DNA from: Bacillota bacterium
GTDB lineage: Bacteria > Bacillota > Clostridia > Lachnospirales > Anaerotignaceae
Assembly (NCBI GenBank): GCA_019422105.1
Contig: JAHZDZ010000006.1
Coordinates: forward strand, 62,001-126,000
DNA: 64,000 nt
Reading direction: 5' to 3'
This document shows, piece after piece, positions 32,380-41,954 of this stretch; the first letter of the stretch is position 1, and every line of letters begins with the position of its first letter. The notes beneath the pieces were generated by a model. It was not told the DNA's origin. It made no database searches and was given only the letters and a program-made list of their open reading frames with translations. The position numbers were made by a program, and so were the translations under genes.

Positions 32380-33426
32380 ATGAAACCTGATTTAAGGGAT
32401 ATGACTCTGTCTCAAATGCAGGATCTTTTTAAGGGAATGGGGGAGGCCCCTTTCCGTGCTAAACAGGTTTTTGACTGGGTCCACAAAAAGCAGGCCGAGG
32501 ATATTGTGTCTATGACAAATCTTTCTATGGCGCTTCGGGAGAAGCTTTTGGAGAATACCAGTCTTGGGACAGTGAGCATATTAGAAAAAAAAGTCTCAAA
32601 AGAGGATAACACAACAAAATACCTGTTTGCCCTGGAAAACGGTGTTGTTATAGAAAGTGTGCTGATGAAATATGGCTATGGCAATGCGGCCTGCATTTCT
32701 ACCCAGGCCGGCTGCCGTATGGGCTGTACCTTCTGCGCCTCTACACTGGAGGGGCTGGAGCGCAATCTGACAGCGGGAGAAATGCTCAGCCAGGTGTATA
32801 AGATGCAGATTGACAGCGGTGAGAAAATTGGAAGTGTCGTGCTCATGGGCAGCGGCGAGCCCCTTGATAACTACGGAAATGTATTGAAATTTATACGCCT
32901 TTTAAACGCACCGGAGGGCTTTAACCTGGGACAGAGACATATAACGCTGTCTACCTGCGGACTGATTGAAAAAATTTACGCTCTGGCGGAGGAAAACCTG
33001 CAGATTACGTTGGCTATCTCTCTCCATGCGCCGAATGATGAAATCAGAAACAGTACGATGCCTGTATCCAGAAGCAATCCTATGGAGGAGCTTTTGAAGG
33101 CATGCAGATATTACGCCGACCATACAAAAAGGCGCATTACCTTTGAGTACGCCCTCATAAGCGGCGTCAATGACAGCATAGACTGTGCAAGGGAGCTTTC
33201 GGGAAGGTTAAGGCACATGCTCTGCCATGTGAATCTCATACCGGTCAATGATGTGAAGGAAAGAAACTATAGAAAAAGCAGCCCGGAAGCCATACAGGCC
33301 TTTGCCGATTTTCTGAATCAAAAGGGGATAGAAACCACAGTGAGAAGAAAGCTTGGCAGTGACATCAACGCTGCCTGCGGGCAGCTCAGAAAGGGATATT
33401 TAAACAGGGAAAAGCCTGGTTTTTAA
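32380..33426 (+). CDS. rlmN: Dual-specificity 23S rRNA/tRNA (adenine-C2) methyltransferase RlmN
   Basis: A radical-SAM enzyme methylating A2503 of 23S rRNA and A37 of some tRNAs. The 348 residues contain the cluster motif GCRMGCTFCAS (CxxxCxxC), VLMGSGEPLDNYGNVLKF, LSTCGL, ISLHAPNDEIRNSTMPVS, LIPVNDVKE and the second catalytic cysteine in NAACGQLR. The start is ATG 32380, four bases after rsmB, with GAAAGGGG upstream. Confidence 0.97.
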   Translation: MKPDLRDMTLSQMQDLFKGMGEAPFRAKQVFDWVHKKQAEDIVSMTNLSMALREKLLENTSLGTVSILEKKVSKEDNTTKYLFALENGVVIESVLMKYGYGNAACISTQAGCRMGCTFCASTLEGLERNLTAGEMLSQVYKMQIDSGEKIGSVVLMGSGEPLDNYGNVLKFIRLLNAPEGFNLGQRHITLSTCGLIEKIYALAEENLQITLAISLHAPNDEIRNSTMPVSRSNPMEELLKACRYYADHTKRRITFEYALISGVNDSIDCARELSGRLRHMLCHVNLIPVNDVKERNYRKSSPEAIQAFADFLNQKGIETTVRRKLGSDINAACGQLRKGYLNREKPGF

Positions 33427-33444
33427 AGGAAGAGAGGTGTTTAG

Positions 33445-34173
33445 ATGGAGGCTGTTGGGAAAAGCGTGACAGGAATGCACCGCAAAAACAATGAAGACGC
33501 CATTTATATGACAACTGATATAGATAAGCTGGACGCTCTTTGTATTGTCGCCGACGGCATGGGCGGACACAATGCAGGAGAAGTTGCTTCAAGCGGCGCC
33601 ATTGAGGCCTTTTTAAGCTATATCAGGGAAAATGGCGGTCAGTATTCCGAGAGTGATATTTTGGATATGCTTGTGGCCGGCGTTCAGCATGGCAACAGTG
33701 TAATTTTTGAAAAAGCGTCGTCCGATGAAATGTATAAAGGGATGGGAACTACCTTTATTGTTGCTGCCGTTCTTGGAAAGAAGCTATATATCACCCATGT
33801 GGGGGACAGCAGGCTGTACATTTTCAGAGACCATGTGCTGTCCCAGATGACAAAGGATCATTCCTTTGTCATGGAGATGGTAAAATCAGGAAGAATGACT
33901 TTGGAAGAGGCCAATGCCCATCCCAATAAAAATGTGATTACACGGGCGCTGGGAGCTGACTCGTCAATTGCCATAGACACATTTATTGAGGATTTATCGG
34001 AGGACGATCTGATTATGATTTGTTCGGACGGACTGTCTAATATGCTGGAGGAAGACGAGATTACCGAAATTTTAGACGGCGTCTTTTCCCTTGAGGACAA
34101 GGTTTTGAAGCTGGTTTCCCTTGCAAATGATAAGGGCGGCAAGGATAATATTTCTGTCGTTTTGATGAAATAA
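33445..34173 (+). CDS. stp: PP2C-type serine/threonine protein phosphatase (Stp/PrpC)
   Basis: A 242-residue PPM phosphatase with metal-binding motifs GMHRKNNEDAIY, VADGMGGHNAGEVAS, THVGDSRLYIF, TKDHSFV, IMICSDGLSNML and the terminal DKGGKDNISVVL. It reverses phosphorylation by the PrkC kinase encoded 12 bases downstream. The start is ATG 33445 behind GAGAGGTG. Confidence 0.95.
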   Translation: MEAVGKSVTGMHRKNNEDAIYMTTDIDKLDALCIVADGMGGHNAGEVASSGAIEAFLSYIRENGGQYSESDILDMLVAGVQHGNSVIFEKASSDEMYKGMGTTFIVAAVLGKKLYITHVGDSRLYIFRDHVLSQMTKDHSFVMEMVKSGRMTLEEANAHPNKNVITRALGADSSIAIDTFIEDLSEDDLIMICSDGLSNMLEEDEITEILDGVFSLEDKVLKLVSLANDKGGKDNISVVLMK

Positions 34174-34185
34174 GGAGGTGCGGAC

Positions 34186-36564
34186 ATGAATTTACCCGTT
34201 GGGACAATTGTAAGCGGTCGTTATGAAATACTGGAAAAAATCGGTGCGGGCGGTATGGCCATTGTATACCGCGCGAAGGATATAAAGCTGGAGCGTTTTG
34301 TTACATTCAAGGTATTGCGGGAGGAATTTGCCAGCGATGAGGAATTCAAGGCGAGGTTTCAGGTGGAGGCCCGCGCTGCGGCAAGCCTTTCCCATCCCAA
34401 TATCGTAAATGTTTATGATGTAGGCGAGGACGGCGACGTCTATTATATTGTTATGGAATATGTCCACGGTGAAACGCTGAAAAAGGCGATTCAGGAAAAA
34501 GCGCCCTTTGATACGCTGACTACTCTTGGCGTAGCCATTCAAATGGCCTCCGCCCTTTCCCATGCTCACAGAAACCATATTGTACATAGGGACATCAAGC
34601 CCCAGAACATATTGGTTGCGGTGGACGGCACAATAAAGGTGACTGATTTTGGTATCGCCAGGGCGGTGTCTTCTAAGACAGTGACTATTTCTGCTAACGC
34701 TTTGGGATCTGTACACTATTTTTCGCCGGAGCAGGCGAGGGGCGGCTATGTGGACGAAAAAAGCGATATTTATTCCCTGGGTATTACTATGTTTGAGATG
34801 ATTACAGGAAAGGTTCCCTATGACGGGGACACCTCTGTCGCTATCGCTTTAAAACATATTAACGATGAGCTGCCTGACATCAGGCAGTATAACCCCAATG
34901 TGTCGAAAAGCCTGGAGGGTATCATCAAAAAAGCGACGCGCAAAAAAAGTGACGAGAGATATCAGAATATTGACCTTTTGCTGGCTGATTTAAAGAAATC
35001 TTTATCTGATTCCAGCGGTGAGTTTATCGCGAGGACAAGGACGGCAGGCAGCAGGGAAAACCAGGCGAAGGAAGCTGTGCCCAAGGTGGAGGCGACTCCT
35101 GCGGCCTATGTGCCAAGAAGAAAAGCTTCCGAGACGGAGGAGGAAACGGCGGCTTTATATACACCCAGAAGGCGAAGAGAAAGCGCAGACAAGACAGATG
35201 CTGAAAAACCATATATACCGGAATCCCGTACCAGAAGAAGCTATAGCGGGGAAGGAATAAAAAAAGAGCCGGACAATGATGAGGTTAAAGTGGAAATCAG
35301 TTCGGGCAGGCCGCGGCGGGAGGTACCGTCCGAGTTTGAACTGCCGGAATCCAACGTGGGCTTTGACAAGTATCAGAAAAAGCTGAAAACAAAGGATGAC
35401 AGGCGGCGCAGAAGGACGGAGCGCATTGCTGAGGAGGAATACGAGGAGGAGACAGATTTTGATAAGAAACAGGAACGCAAGGTAGTAATTGCGGCTGTTA
35501 TCACAGCGCTTCTGATTATTTGTATCATCTCCTTTGCGGGCCTGAAATTTATTAACAGAGATAAAGAAAAGGAAGGCAACAAAACAGAGCAGAGCGGTGT
35601 TACAGTACCTGATTTGACCGGCCTTACTCTGGCGCAGGCACAGAACAAGGCTGCTGATTACGGATTCAAGGTGGCAAAAACAGGTGAGGAATACAGCCGG
35701 GATTACAGCGAGGGACTGATTATCTCCCAGACAGTTCAGGAGGGCGAGGATGTCAGTAAAATAGACAAGAACGAAAGCGTCGGTGTTGTTGTCAGCAAGG
35801 GCTTGGAAAGCTTTGATATGCCGGATGTGAAGGGAAAGGAAGAAAGTGAGGCCAAGAAAGCTATCACGGATATCGTTTCCTGTGATGTGGAGATACAATA
35901 TGAGTTTGACGAGGAGGCGGAGCTTGGAAAGGTTATCAGCCAGCAGCCCTCCAGCGGAACGAAAATAAATAAAGACAGCAAGGTTATTTTGACAGTATGC
36001 AAGGGAGAAGAGCTGAAAAAAATTAAAGTGCCTCAGGTAGAGGGAAAAACTGAGGCGGCGGCGAGAAAGGAATTGGAGGATCTGGGCCTTGTAGTGGGCA
36101 ATGTGACACAGATGGAAAGCGCAAAGGTGGAAAAGGGTCATGTGATTACCCAGACGATTCCAGCAGGCGATGAGGTTATCAAGGGTAATGTGGTGGGGCT
36201 TGTTGTGAGCAGCGGCCCGAAGGAAGAGGAAAATACCGTGCCCAAGGAAGATAACAATCAGAATACGGATAATAATAACCAGGGAGGAAATGACGGTCAG
36301 GCATCAGGAAATACAGGAAGCGGTTCCAGGAGCTTCCAGGTTGTAACTCCGGTACTGCCTGACGCTTCCGACACGGTTCATGTCAAAATTATACAGATTG
36401 GCGAGGGCGGAACAGAGAAAACGATTCTTGATACAGACAAAAACATGTCTGATTTTCCTTTTAATGTGACGGCCTCAGGCACCGGTCAGGCGGAAATCAG
36501 ATGCTATATCAATGATGTATATCAATGGAGTGAGAGTGTGAATTTCTCAGAAGGTGGAAATTAA
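34186..36564 (+). CDS. prkC: PASTA-domain Ser/Thr protein kinase PrkC
   Basis: A 792-residue protein. The cytoplasmic Hanks kinase domain (1-275) has GAGGMAIVYRAKD, the catalytic loop HRDIKPQNILV, DFGIARA and the SPEQARGG activation-segment end. A charged juxtamembrane region follows (about 285-435), then one transmembrane helix (VVIAAVITALLIICIISFAG). The extracellular part has three PASTA repeats beginning VPDLTGLTLAQAQ, MPDVKGKEESEAK and VPQVEGKTEAAAR. An Asn/Gly-rich linker and a C-terminal domain of about 80 residues close the protein. PASTA repeats sense muropeptides or lipid II; the kinase links wall state to growth and spore germination. Confidence 0.96.
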   Translation: MNLPVGTIVSGRYEILEKIGAGGMAIVYRAKDIKLERFVTFKVLREEFASDEEFKARFQVEARAAASLSHPNIVNVYDVGEDGDVYYIVMEYVHGETLKKAIQEKAPFDTLTTLGVAIQMASALSHAHRNHIVHRDIKPQNILVAVDGTIKVTDFGIARAVSSKTVTISANALGSVHYFSPEQARGGYVDEKSDIYSLGITMFEMITGKVPYDGDTSVAIALKHINDELPDIRQYNPNVSKSLEGIIKKATRKKSDERYQNIDLLLADLKKSLSDSSGEFIARTRTAGSRENQAKEAVPKVEATPAAYVPRRKASETEEETAALYTPRRRRESADKTDAEKPYIPESRTRRSYSGEGIKKEPDNDEVKVEISSGRPRREVPSEFELPESNVGFDKYQKKLKTKDDRRRRRTERIAEEEYEEETDFDKKQERKVVIAAVITALLIICIISFAGLKFINRDKEKEGNKTEQSGVTVPDLTGLTLAQAQNKAADYGFKVAKTGEEYSRDYSEGLIISQTVQEGEDVSKIDKNESVGVVVSKGLESFDMPDVKGKEESEAKKAITDIVSCDVEIQYEFDEEAELGKVISQQPSSGTKINKDSKVILTVCKGEELKKIKVPQVEGKTEAAARKELEDLGLVVGNVTQMESAKVEKGHVITQTIPAGDEVIKGNVVGLVVSSGPKEEENTVPKEDNNQNTDNNNQGGNDGQASGNTGSGSRSFQVVTPVLPDASDTVHVKIIQIGEGGTEKTILDTDKNMSDFPFNVTASGTGQAEIRCYINDVYQWSESVNFSEGGN

Positions 36565-37439
36565 TGATTGACGGTACAATAATAAAAGGGATAGGCGGAT
36601 TTTATTATATCAGCACAAAAAACGGGGTTTATGAGTGCAGGGCAAGGGGCATTTTCCGCAGGGAGAAAAAAACGCCTACTGTGGGAGACCACGTACAGAT
36701 ACAGGTTTTGGATGAGGAAAACAAAAAGGGCAGTCTGGATGTGATAATGGAGAGAAAGAACGAATTAATCCGTCCAAGGGTTGCCAATGTTGATCAGGCT
36801 GTTATTGTATTTGCGGCGGTAAGTCCGGCAATTAATTTAGACCTTTTAGACCGTTTTCTGGTTTTGGCGGAGGAACAATCCCTTTCTATTGTGCTTTGTA
36901 TCAATAAGGTTGATTTAGATGCGGAAAAGAAATATGAAGAGGTAAGGATACTTTACGAAAAGGCGGGTTATCGCGTCATCTGTGCCAGTGCGAAAAAGGC
37001 CGTGGGCCTGGAAGAAATCAGAGGAATTTTGAGAGGGAAAATCTCTGTATTCGCAGGCCCCTCAGGCGTCGGAAAGTCAAGCCTGATTAACGGCGTGGCG
37101 CCGGGGCTTACCCTTACCACCGGTGAAATCAGCCGGAAAATTGAGCGTGGAAAACATACCACAAGGCATGCGGAGCTGATGGAATTTGAGAGGGACAGCT
37201 TTATTGTGGATTCCCCCGGCTTCACTTCCCTGTATCTGAACCATATTCCGCAGGAGGAATTAAAATACTATTTCAGAGAATTTGAAGCATATGAAAACCA
37301 ATGCCGTTTTAACGGATGCAGCCATACCCATGAGCCTGACTGTGCGGTCAAGGCGGCTGTAGGGGAGGCAGTTTCACAGGAGAGGTATCTAAGATACTTA
37401 AATTTATATACCGAATTGGGGAAGGAAAGGAAAAGGTAA
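36564..37439 (+). CDS. rsgA: Ribosome small subunit-dependent GTPase RsgA
   Basis: A 291-residue circularly permuted GTPase for 30S maturation. The N-terminal OB fold (GTIIKGIGGFYYIS) precedes the permuted G motifs in order: NKVDLD (G4), SAKKAVG (G5), GPSGVGKSSLING (G1) and DSPGF (G3). The C-terminal zinc site is CRFNGCSHTHEPDCAV. Its ATG shares one base with the prkC stop. Confidence 0.96.
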   Translation: MIDGTIIKGIGGFYYISTKNGVYECRARGIFRREKKTPTVGDHVQIQVLDEENKKGSLDVIMERKNELIRPRVANVDQAVIVFAAVSPAINLDLLDRFLVLAEEQSLSIVLCINKVDLDAEKKYEEVRILYEKAGYRVICASAKKAVGLEEIRGILRGKISVFAGPSGVGKSSLINGVAPGLTLTTGEISRKIERGKHTTRHAELMEFERDSFIVDSPGFTSLYLNHIPQEELKYYFREFEAYENQCRFNGCSHTHEPDCAVKAAVGEAVSQERYLRYLNLYTELGKERKR

Positions 37440-37441
37440 CG

Positions 37442-38101
37442 ATGAGAAAATTAGCACCATCTTTATTGTCAGCGGATTTTTCCAATCTGCGGGCAGAGAT
37501 TGAAAAAATGGAGAAGGCGGGAGCACAATATCTCCATCTGGATATTATGGACGGGCACTTTGTGCCCAATATTACCTTTGGCGCGCCTGTTGTAAAGTCA
37601 ATCAGGCCGTGTACCGACATGTTTTTTGATGTACATTTGATGATTAGCGAGCCTGAGAGGTATCTGGCTGATTTTGCGAAGGCCGGAGCTGATTTGCTCA
37701 ACGTCCATGCGGAAGCCTGCAAAGATTTGAAGGGAACTATTCAAATGATTCAGGATTTGGGTTTAAAAGCGGGAGTTACAATAAAACCTGCCACAGGTCT
37801 TGAGGCGATTGAGGATGTTCTTTCCGATGTGGATATGGTGCTTGTCATGACAGTAAATCCGGGATTTAGCGGACAAAAGCTGATTCCTGAAGCGCTGGTG
37901 AAGATGGGACGCCTTGCAGAATTAAGGAGTGAGAGAAATCTGAATTTTGAAATTGAGATTGACGGCGGAGTTGGATTAAATAACCTGAAGGATGTTTTGA
38001 GCTATGGCGCTGATGTTATAGTCGCTGGTTCCGCTGTTTTTGGCGCTGAGGATTCCGCAGAAGCGGCCAGAGCATTTTTAGATTGCATGAAGGAGTCTTA
38101 A
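37442..38101 (+). CDS. rpe: Ribulose-phosphate 3-epimerase
   Basis: A pentose-phosphate pathway enzyme interconverting ribulose 5-phosphate and xylulose 5-phosphate. The 219-residue TIM barrel has APSLLSADFSNL, HLDIMDGHFVPNITFG (metal His/Asp), FDVHLMISEPERY, MTVNPGFSGQKLI and the second catalytic aspartate in EIDGGVGLNN. It starts two bases after rsgA. Confidence 0.97.
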   Translation: MRKLAPSLLSADFSNLRAEIEKMEKAGAQYLHLDIMDGHFVPNITFGAPVVKSIRPCTDMFFDVHLMISEPERYLADFAKAGADLLNVHAEACKDLKGTIQMIQDLGLKAGVTIKPATGLEAIEDVLSDVDMVLVMTVNPGFSGQKLIPEALVKMGRLAELRSERNLNFEIEIDGGVGLNNLKDVLSYGADVIVAGSAVFGAEDSAEAARAFLDCMKES

Positions 38102-38104
38102 AAG

Positions 38105-38743
38105 ATGAGAAAAGGAATCCTTTTTGGCAGTGCAGTGATAGAAGATTATCACTTCTGCCGGCGCTATATGGAGGCGGATGCTGTTATAATCTGCTGTGAC
38201 GGCGGGATGAAGCACACAAGAAAAATGGGAATAAGGCCGGATTATATTCTGGGAGACTTTGACTCTGTTGATACCGAAACACTGGATTTTTACAAAGAAA
38301 TGGGCATAGAGATGAAAGAGTTTCCATCCCGCAAGAATCAGACGGATTTAGAGCTGGGCCTAAACTTTGCCATTGATTTGGGCTGTGGGGAGGTTGTCAT
38401 ATTCGGAGCTTTGGGAAGCAGGCTGGATCATACTCTTGCCAATCTCCACCTGTTAAAATATGCTTTGGATAAGGGTGTCACAGCACTTTTGGCGGATGAA
38501 AAAAACTGCATCCGGCTGATTAAGAGTCATACCGTATTGAAGGGGAAGAAGGGGGACATTGTTTCTGCTGTTCCTATGAGTGAAATGGTTTACGGTATTA
38601 CAAACAGGGGGCTGGAATATCCTCTTCATGATTTCGACATGCCCCTTGGCTCTACACGCGGCGTCAGCAATGTTATGGAGGGAGAAGAGGCGGAAATCAG
38701 TCTCAGAGAGGGATATTTGTTTGTGATACAGTCGAAGGACTGA
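38105..38743 (+). CDS. thiN: Thiamine pyrophosphokinase
   Basis: Forms thiamine diphosphate from thiamine and ATP. The 212-residue protein has an N-terminal catalytic domain with VIICCDGGMKHTRKMGI, YILGDFDSVD, FPSRKNQTDLELGL and FGALGSRLDHTLANLHLL. A C-terminal thiamine-binding beta domain ends in the region of LPLGSTRGVSN-like residues (seen as MPLGSTRGVSNVM). It is the last gene of this cluster and is followed by a strong hairpin. Confidence 0.95.
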   Translation: MRKGILFGSAVIEDYHFCRRYMEADAVIICCDGGMKHTRKMGIRPDYILGDFDSVDTETLDFYKEMGIEMKEFPSRKNQTDLELGLNFAIDLGCGEVVIFGALGSRLDHTLANLHLLKYALDKGVTALLADEKNCIRLIKSHTVLKGKKGDIVSAVPMSEMVYGITNRGLEYPLHDFDMPLGSTRGVSNVMEGEEAEISLREGYLFVIQSKD

Positions 38744-38810
38744 AGGGAAGAAAATCCTTTGGCTTTCCCAATCCCACTTGTTATTTGGAAAAAAAGAGCA
38801 AAAACTTTTT

Positions 38811-38836
38811 AAAACCCGCGTTATTACGCGGGTTTT
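38811..38836. terminator. Perfect hairpin, bidirectional terminator
   Basis: AAAACCCGCGT-TATT-ACGCGGGTTTT, an 11-bp perfect stem between thiN and the convergent HD-domain gene. The T runs are short (four) on both strands. Confidence 0.75.
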
Positions 38837-38927
38837 ATTGGGCAAAGGGTGAAACCTGCCACAGGTTTTTGGGAAAGTCCTATATTGACTTTATCAACCT
38901 CGGATTTTGCCCAACCCCACGCACTTT
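38811..38927 (-). ncRNA. Candidate small RNA with a three-way junction and terminal hairpin
   Basis: Outer stem TTGGGCAAA (38838-38846) with TTTGCCCAA (38906-38914) encloses two hairpins, AAACCTG-CCA-CAGGTTT (38852-38868) and AAAGTC-N7-GACTTT (38874-38892). On the minus strand a possible promoter (TTGACC at 38957-38962, 17-base spacer, TTAATT at 38934-38939) precedes it and the hairpin 38811-38836 ends it, predicting a transcript of about 117 nt. It could instead be the 3' UTR of the HD-domain gene or an unexpressed repeat. Confidence 0.35.
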
Positions 38928-39011
38928 TTGAAAAATTAAAGCAAAAATCTTTGATAGGTCAATTGACAGTATGTCTGTATCATACAAGCCCATGAGCATG
39001 TTTCTGCCTTG

Positions 39012-39680
39012 CTATATCAATTTTACGCCGTTAGCCGTCAATTCAAAAGCAATATTCAAATATTCCGCGGCCCTCCTGCACATCAGCATGCGTACAAGAA
39101 AAATTTCAAAATAGTCCATCACGGAACAAATTTCTGTATCAATATTCATTTCCAGACGGACAACACGGTTTTGTCCATCTACCACCAGCTTTGATTTTTC
39201 CACTGCGTAATTGACTCTGTCATGGATATCAAATTTTGATTTATCCTTATTCCGAACTCTGCTTCGCCTTACGTCTGTTTTATCTGCCAGTATCAGAGCT
39301 GCTGAAACAGGGCTGACGGGGATACCGGCGTCCTCGTCATGATTTCCCACGGCGCCCACTACTGCCGCAATTTCCTCGGGTATCATTCCAATTTTTGTCA
39401 GTATTTGAAATGCCATAATGGCACCCGACTGGGCATGCTCTACGCGGTTTATCACATTGCCGATATCATGGATATAGGCGGCAATTTCAGCCAGCTCGAC
39501 TGTCCTGTCATCATATCCAAGCTTTATCAGTATTTCCGCTGCCATTTGGGCTACCTTCATCACATGGGCATGGGAATGCTCCGTATAGCCCAAAACTCCC
39601 AGCAGTTCATTTCCCTTTGTGATATAGGTGTTAAACTCCTCGTTGTGTTTGATATCCTCAAATGTGATTCGTCTGTCCAT
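39012..39680 (-). CDS. HD domain-containing phosphohydrolase
   Basis: A 222-residue protein with the HD metal motif: H in TEHSHAHVMKVA, HD in EIAAYIHDIGNVI, a further His in GAVGNHDEDAG and the aspartate in ALILADKTDV. The architecture (single HD domain plus a C-terminal helical/strand region) resembles small YmdB/HDIG-type nucleotide hydrolases. The substrate cannot be stated. Start ATG 39680 behind AAAGGAGC. Monocistronic by context. Confidence 0.8.
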   Translation of the reverse strand: MDRRITFEDIKHNEEFNTYITKGNELLGVLGYTEHSHAHVMKVAQMAAEILIKLGYDDRTVELAEIAAYIHDIGNVINRVEHAQSGAIMAFQILTKIGMIPEEIAAVVGAVGNHDEDAGIPVSPVSAALILADKTDVRRSRVRNKDKSKFDIHDRVNYAVEKSKLVVDGQNRVVRLEMNIDTEICSVMDYFEIFLVRMLMCRRAAEYLNIAFELTANGVKLI

Positions 39681-40226
39681 AAATAGCTCCTTTGCTTTTA
39701 TTGATTCATGTTTTCTGTTTTATCCATTTATAGGAACGATTTCCTATAACAGCAGGGCCTAGGGTGATGTTTTTCAAACCGCTGCCAAGGCGAAGCTGTT
39801 ATCTCTTCTTTTATACTATACTCTTGCCATAATATTTATCATGGATTCCATATTTGGGATATATTTATCATAGCATAAAATGGATAAAGAATACAGATAT
39901 AATGGCCTCACTTATAAGAGAGCAGAAAAAAGAAATCCTGATGGACCAGATCTTATTCGATACCGCTCATCTTTTGCAAGTAGCGAGACGAAAACTTTTC
40001 AGGAAACCGCATGAATACAGGGTTTCTATAGCATCAATGAAAACCTGGTGAGAGGTTTTGCACTGTCTTTGGGAATATTATTTTACAAAAGCAAAAAAGC
40101 CTGATTTATCAGGCTTTTTTACTTACTATAAATATTATTGTACCTTCCTCTGTCATAAATTATAGGGCACGGTGAAAACACGAATCCGTTTTAACAAACT
40201 ATTTTTTATCATCTGCCACGCGGATG
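39681..40226. other. Intergenic region between the HD-domain and YtcJ-like genes
   Basis: 546 bases. Apart from the terminator at 40093-40120, no convincing gene is seen. A 65-codon open frame at 39854-40051 lacks a ribosome site and recognisable features. Confidence 0.5.
40093..40120 (-). terminator. Terminator of the YtcJ-like amidohydrolase operon
   Basis: AAAAAGCCTGA-TTTA-TCAGGCTTTTTT, a perfect stem with A and T runs, about 110 bases beyond the amidohydrolase stop on the minus strand. Confidence 0.85.
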
Positions 40227-41873
40227 TCATGCGGAATATACCACCTTGCCGCCAAGCATTGTCATCAATACCTTTGTATCCTTAATCGCTTCCGGCGCAC
40301 ATTCCAGAATGTCAGTGTCCACAATAACCATGTCTGCGAAATTGCCGGCCTCTACAGAGCCCATCTTATCTTCATCATGGGAGAAATAGGCGGAGCTTTT
40401 CGTCCACATAATCAGCGCCTGTGCCGGCGTTATCTTTTCCTCTTTGCCGACTACCCCTGAGAGGGATGTATTTCTTGTAACCGCCGCATACATGCCTACA
40501 AAAGGATTGCAGGTTACAACAGGAAAATCGGTGCTTCCGCCCAGTATGATACCCGCGTCAAAATATTTTTTACAGGGTGTATTTAATTCTCTTTTTCTTG
40601 CGTCAAGAAGGGTTTCCTCTCCCATTTGGCTGAAAATAGTAGGTTGAACAGTTACACCGACCTTCATTTCCTGCATCAAAGGGATCTGGTCATCCTGTGG
40701 GAAGGGGTGATGAATCAGATAGTGTCTCGCGTCATTGTCCCCGGACACCTCATAGGATGCCTTAAATGCTGCCAACGCTAAATCTGCCGCCTTATCGCCT
40801 ACGGTGTGAACGCCTATCTGCCAGTTATACTTTCCGGCCAGCTTTCCAATTTCTATAATTTCCTCGGCGGTAATGGTGGTGTAGCCGCTTGTTTCAGGCA
40901 TATGCTCATAGGGCTCTCTCATATAGGCTGTGCCCGCCGCAGGAATACCATCAAGGGTAATTTTAATACCGTTCATTTTCAGCATATCGTTTCCAAAGCC
41001 TGTAATGCAGGGCATCTCCGTAATCCTTCTCATATGGTAGTTTACATCCCCCATGGATTTATCCAGATAGAACATCATATTGTCCCTGTAGGTCAATTTT
41101 CCCTGCTGTAAGGCCGGCAGATAGGCCCTCATCTGGTCATAAGACATGTTGCAGTCAATCACAGAGGTGAGTCCGCATTCGTTCAGTACACGGCCTATTT
41201 TTACAATCTGCTCAACGAGCTGCTGCTGTGTGAGAGGGGGGATAATCTTTTTAACCAGCTCGAATGCGGAATTTTCATAAAGCATACCATTAGGCTCACC
41301 GTTGTCGTATCTGCCGATGGTGCCGCCTACCGGATCGGGCGTATTCTTAGTGATGCCTGCAAGCTCTAACGCTTTACTGTTTACGCCGACTACATGACCG
41401 CATAATCTTGCGACGTAAACAGGCTTATCTGTAGAAACTCTATCCAGGTATTCCCTGGTAGGCTCAATGGGGGCGTCCCATTTCAAATCGTTATAGCCTT
41501 TTCCCTGAATCCAGTCGCCTTCCGCCGTTACTTTGGCTCTTTCCTTTAATGCCTCAATCAGTTCCTCAATATTACGGATTTCCTCACAGGGGAGATACCT
41601 CAAATCCAAAGCACCGAACATGGCGTGCATGTGGGAGTCGATTAATCCGGGAAGCAGAACCTTGCCCTCCGCGTCTATTATCTTCGTATTTTCGTCTATC
41701 AAGGCTTCATTGAGGCCTTCGCCGGCTTCTAATATTTTGCCATTTGAAACGGCCACATAACCGTTCTCATAAATTGGAAAGTCCGTTTTTCCCCCGCGGA
41801 TTTCATCAATTGTCAATGCCACTGTATAAATCTTTGCGTTTTTAATAACCAGATCAGCGTTTCTGTTACCCAT
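40227..41873 (-). CDS. YtcJ-like amidohydrolase (NfdA-type, PF07969)
   Basis: About 548 residues. The start ATG 41873 (MGNRNADLVIKNAKIYTV) has a perfect AGAAGGAGG upstream; an earlier ATG at 41924 has none. Motifs: GLIDSHMHAMFGA (HxH metals), GKGYNDLKWD, ARLCGHVVGVNSKAL, YDNGEPNGMLYE, IGVHTVGDKAADLAL, LIHHPFPQDDQI and GGSTDFPVVTCNPFVGM (metal Asp). The family includes N-substituted formamide deformylase and imidazolonepropionase-like hydrolases of amide bonds. It is the second gene of an operon with an upstream membrane protein, opposite a LysR regulator. Confidence 0.88.
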   Translation of the reverse strand: MGNRNADLVIKNAKIYTVALTIDEIRGGKTDFPIYENGYVAVSNGKILEAGEGLNEALIDENTKIIDAEGKVLLPGLIDSHMHAMFGALDLRYLPCEEIRNIEELIEALKERAKVTAEGDWIQGKGYNDLKWDAPIEPTREYLDRVSTDKPVYVARLCGHVVGVNSKALELAGITKNTPDPVGGTIGRYDNGEPNGMLYENSAFELVKKIIPPLTQQQLVEQIVKIGRVLNECGLTSVIDCNMSYDQMRAYLPALQQGKLTYRDNMMFYLDKSMGDVNYHMRRITEMPCITGFGNDMLKMNGIKITLDGIPAAGTAYMREPYEHMPETSGYTTITAEEIIEIGKLAGKYNWQIGVHTVGDKAADLALAAFKASYEVSGDNDARHYLIHHPFPQDDQIPLMQEMKVGVTVQPTIFSQMGEETLLDARKRELNTPCKKYFDAGIILGGSTDFPVVTCNPFVGMYAAVTRNTSLSGVVGKEEKITPAQALIMWTKSSAYFSHDEDKMGSVEAGNFADMVIVDTDILECAPEAIKDTKVLMTMLGGKVVYSA

Positions 41874-41954
41874 AGTAAAACCTCCTTCTGATAAATAAGC
41901 TTTATAGTTTTCCATTGATACCATAAGAATGTCCGTACAGTTTTATGTGCTTCC

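Noticed and set aside
39854..40051. 65-codon open frame upstream of the YtcJ-like gene's terminator
   Set aside because: No ribosome site and no recognisable protein features; most likely chance.
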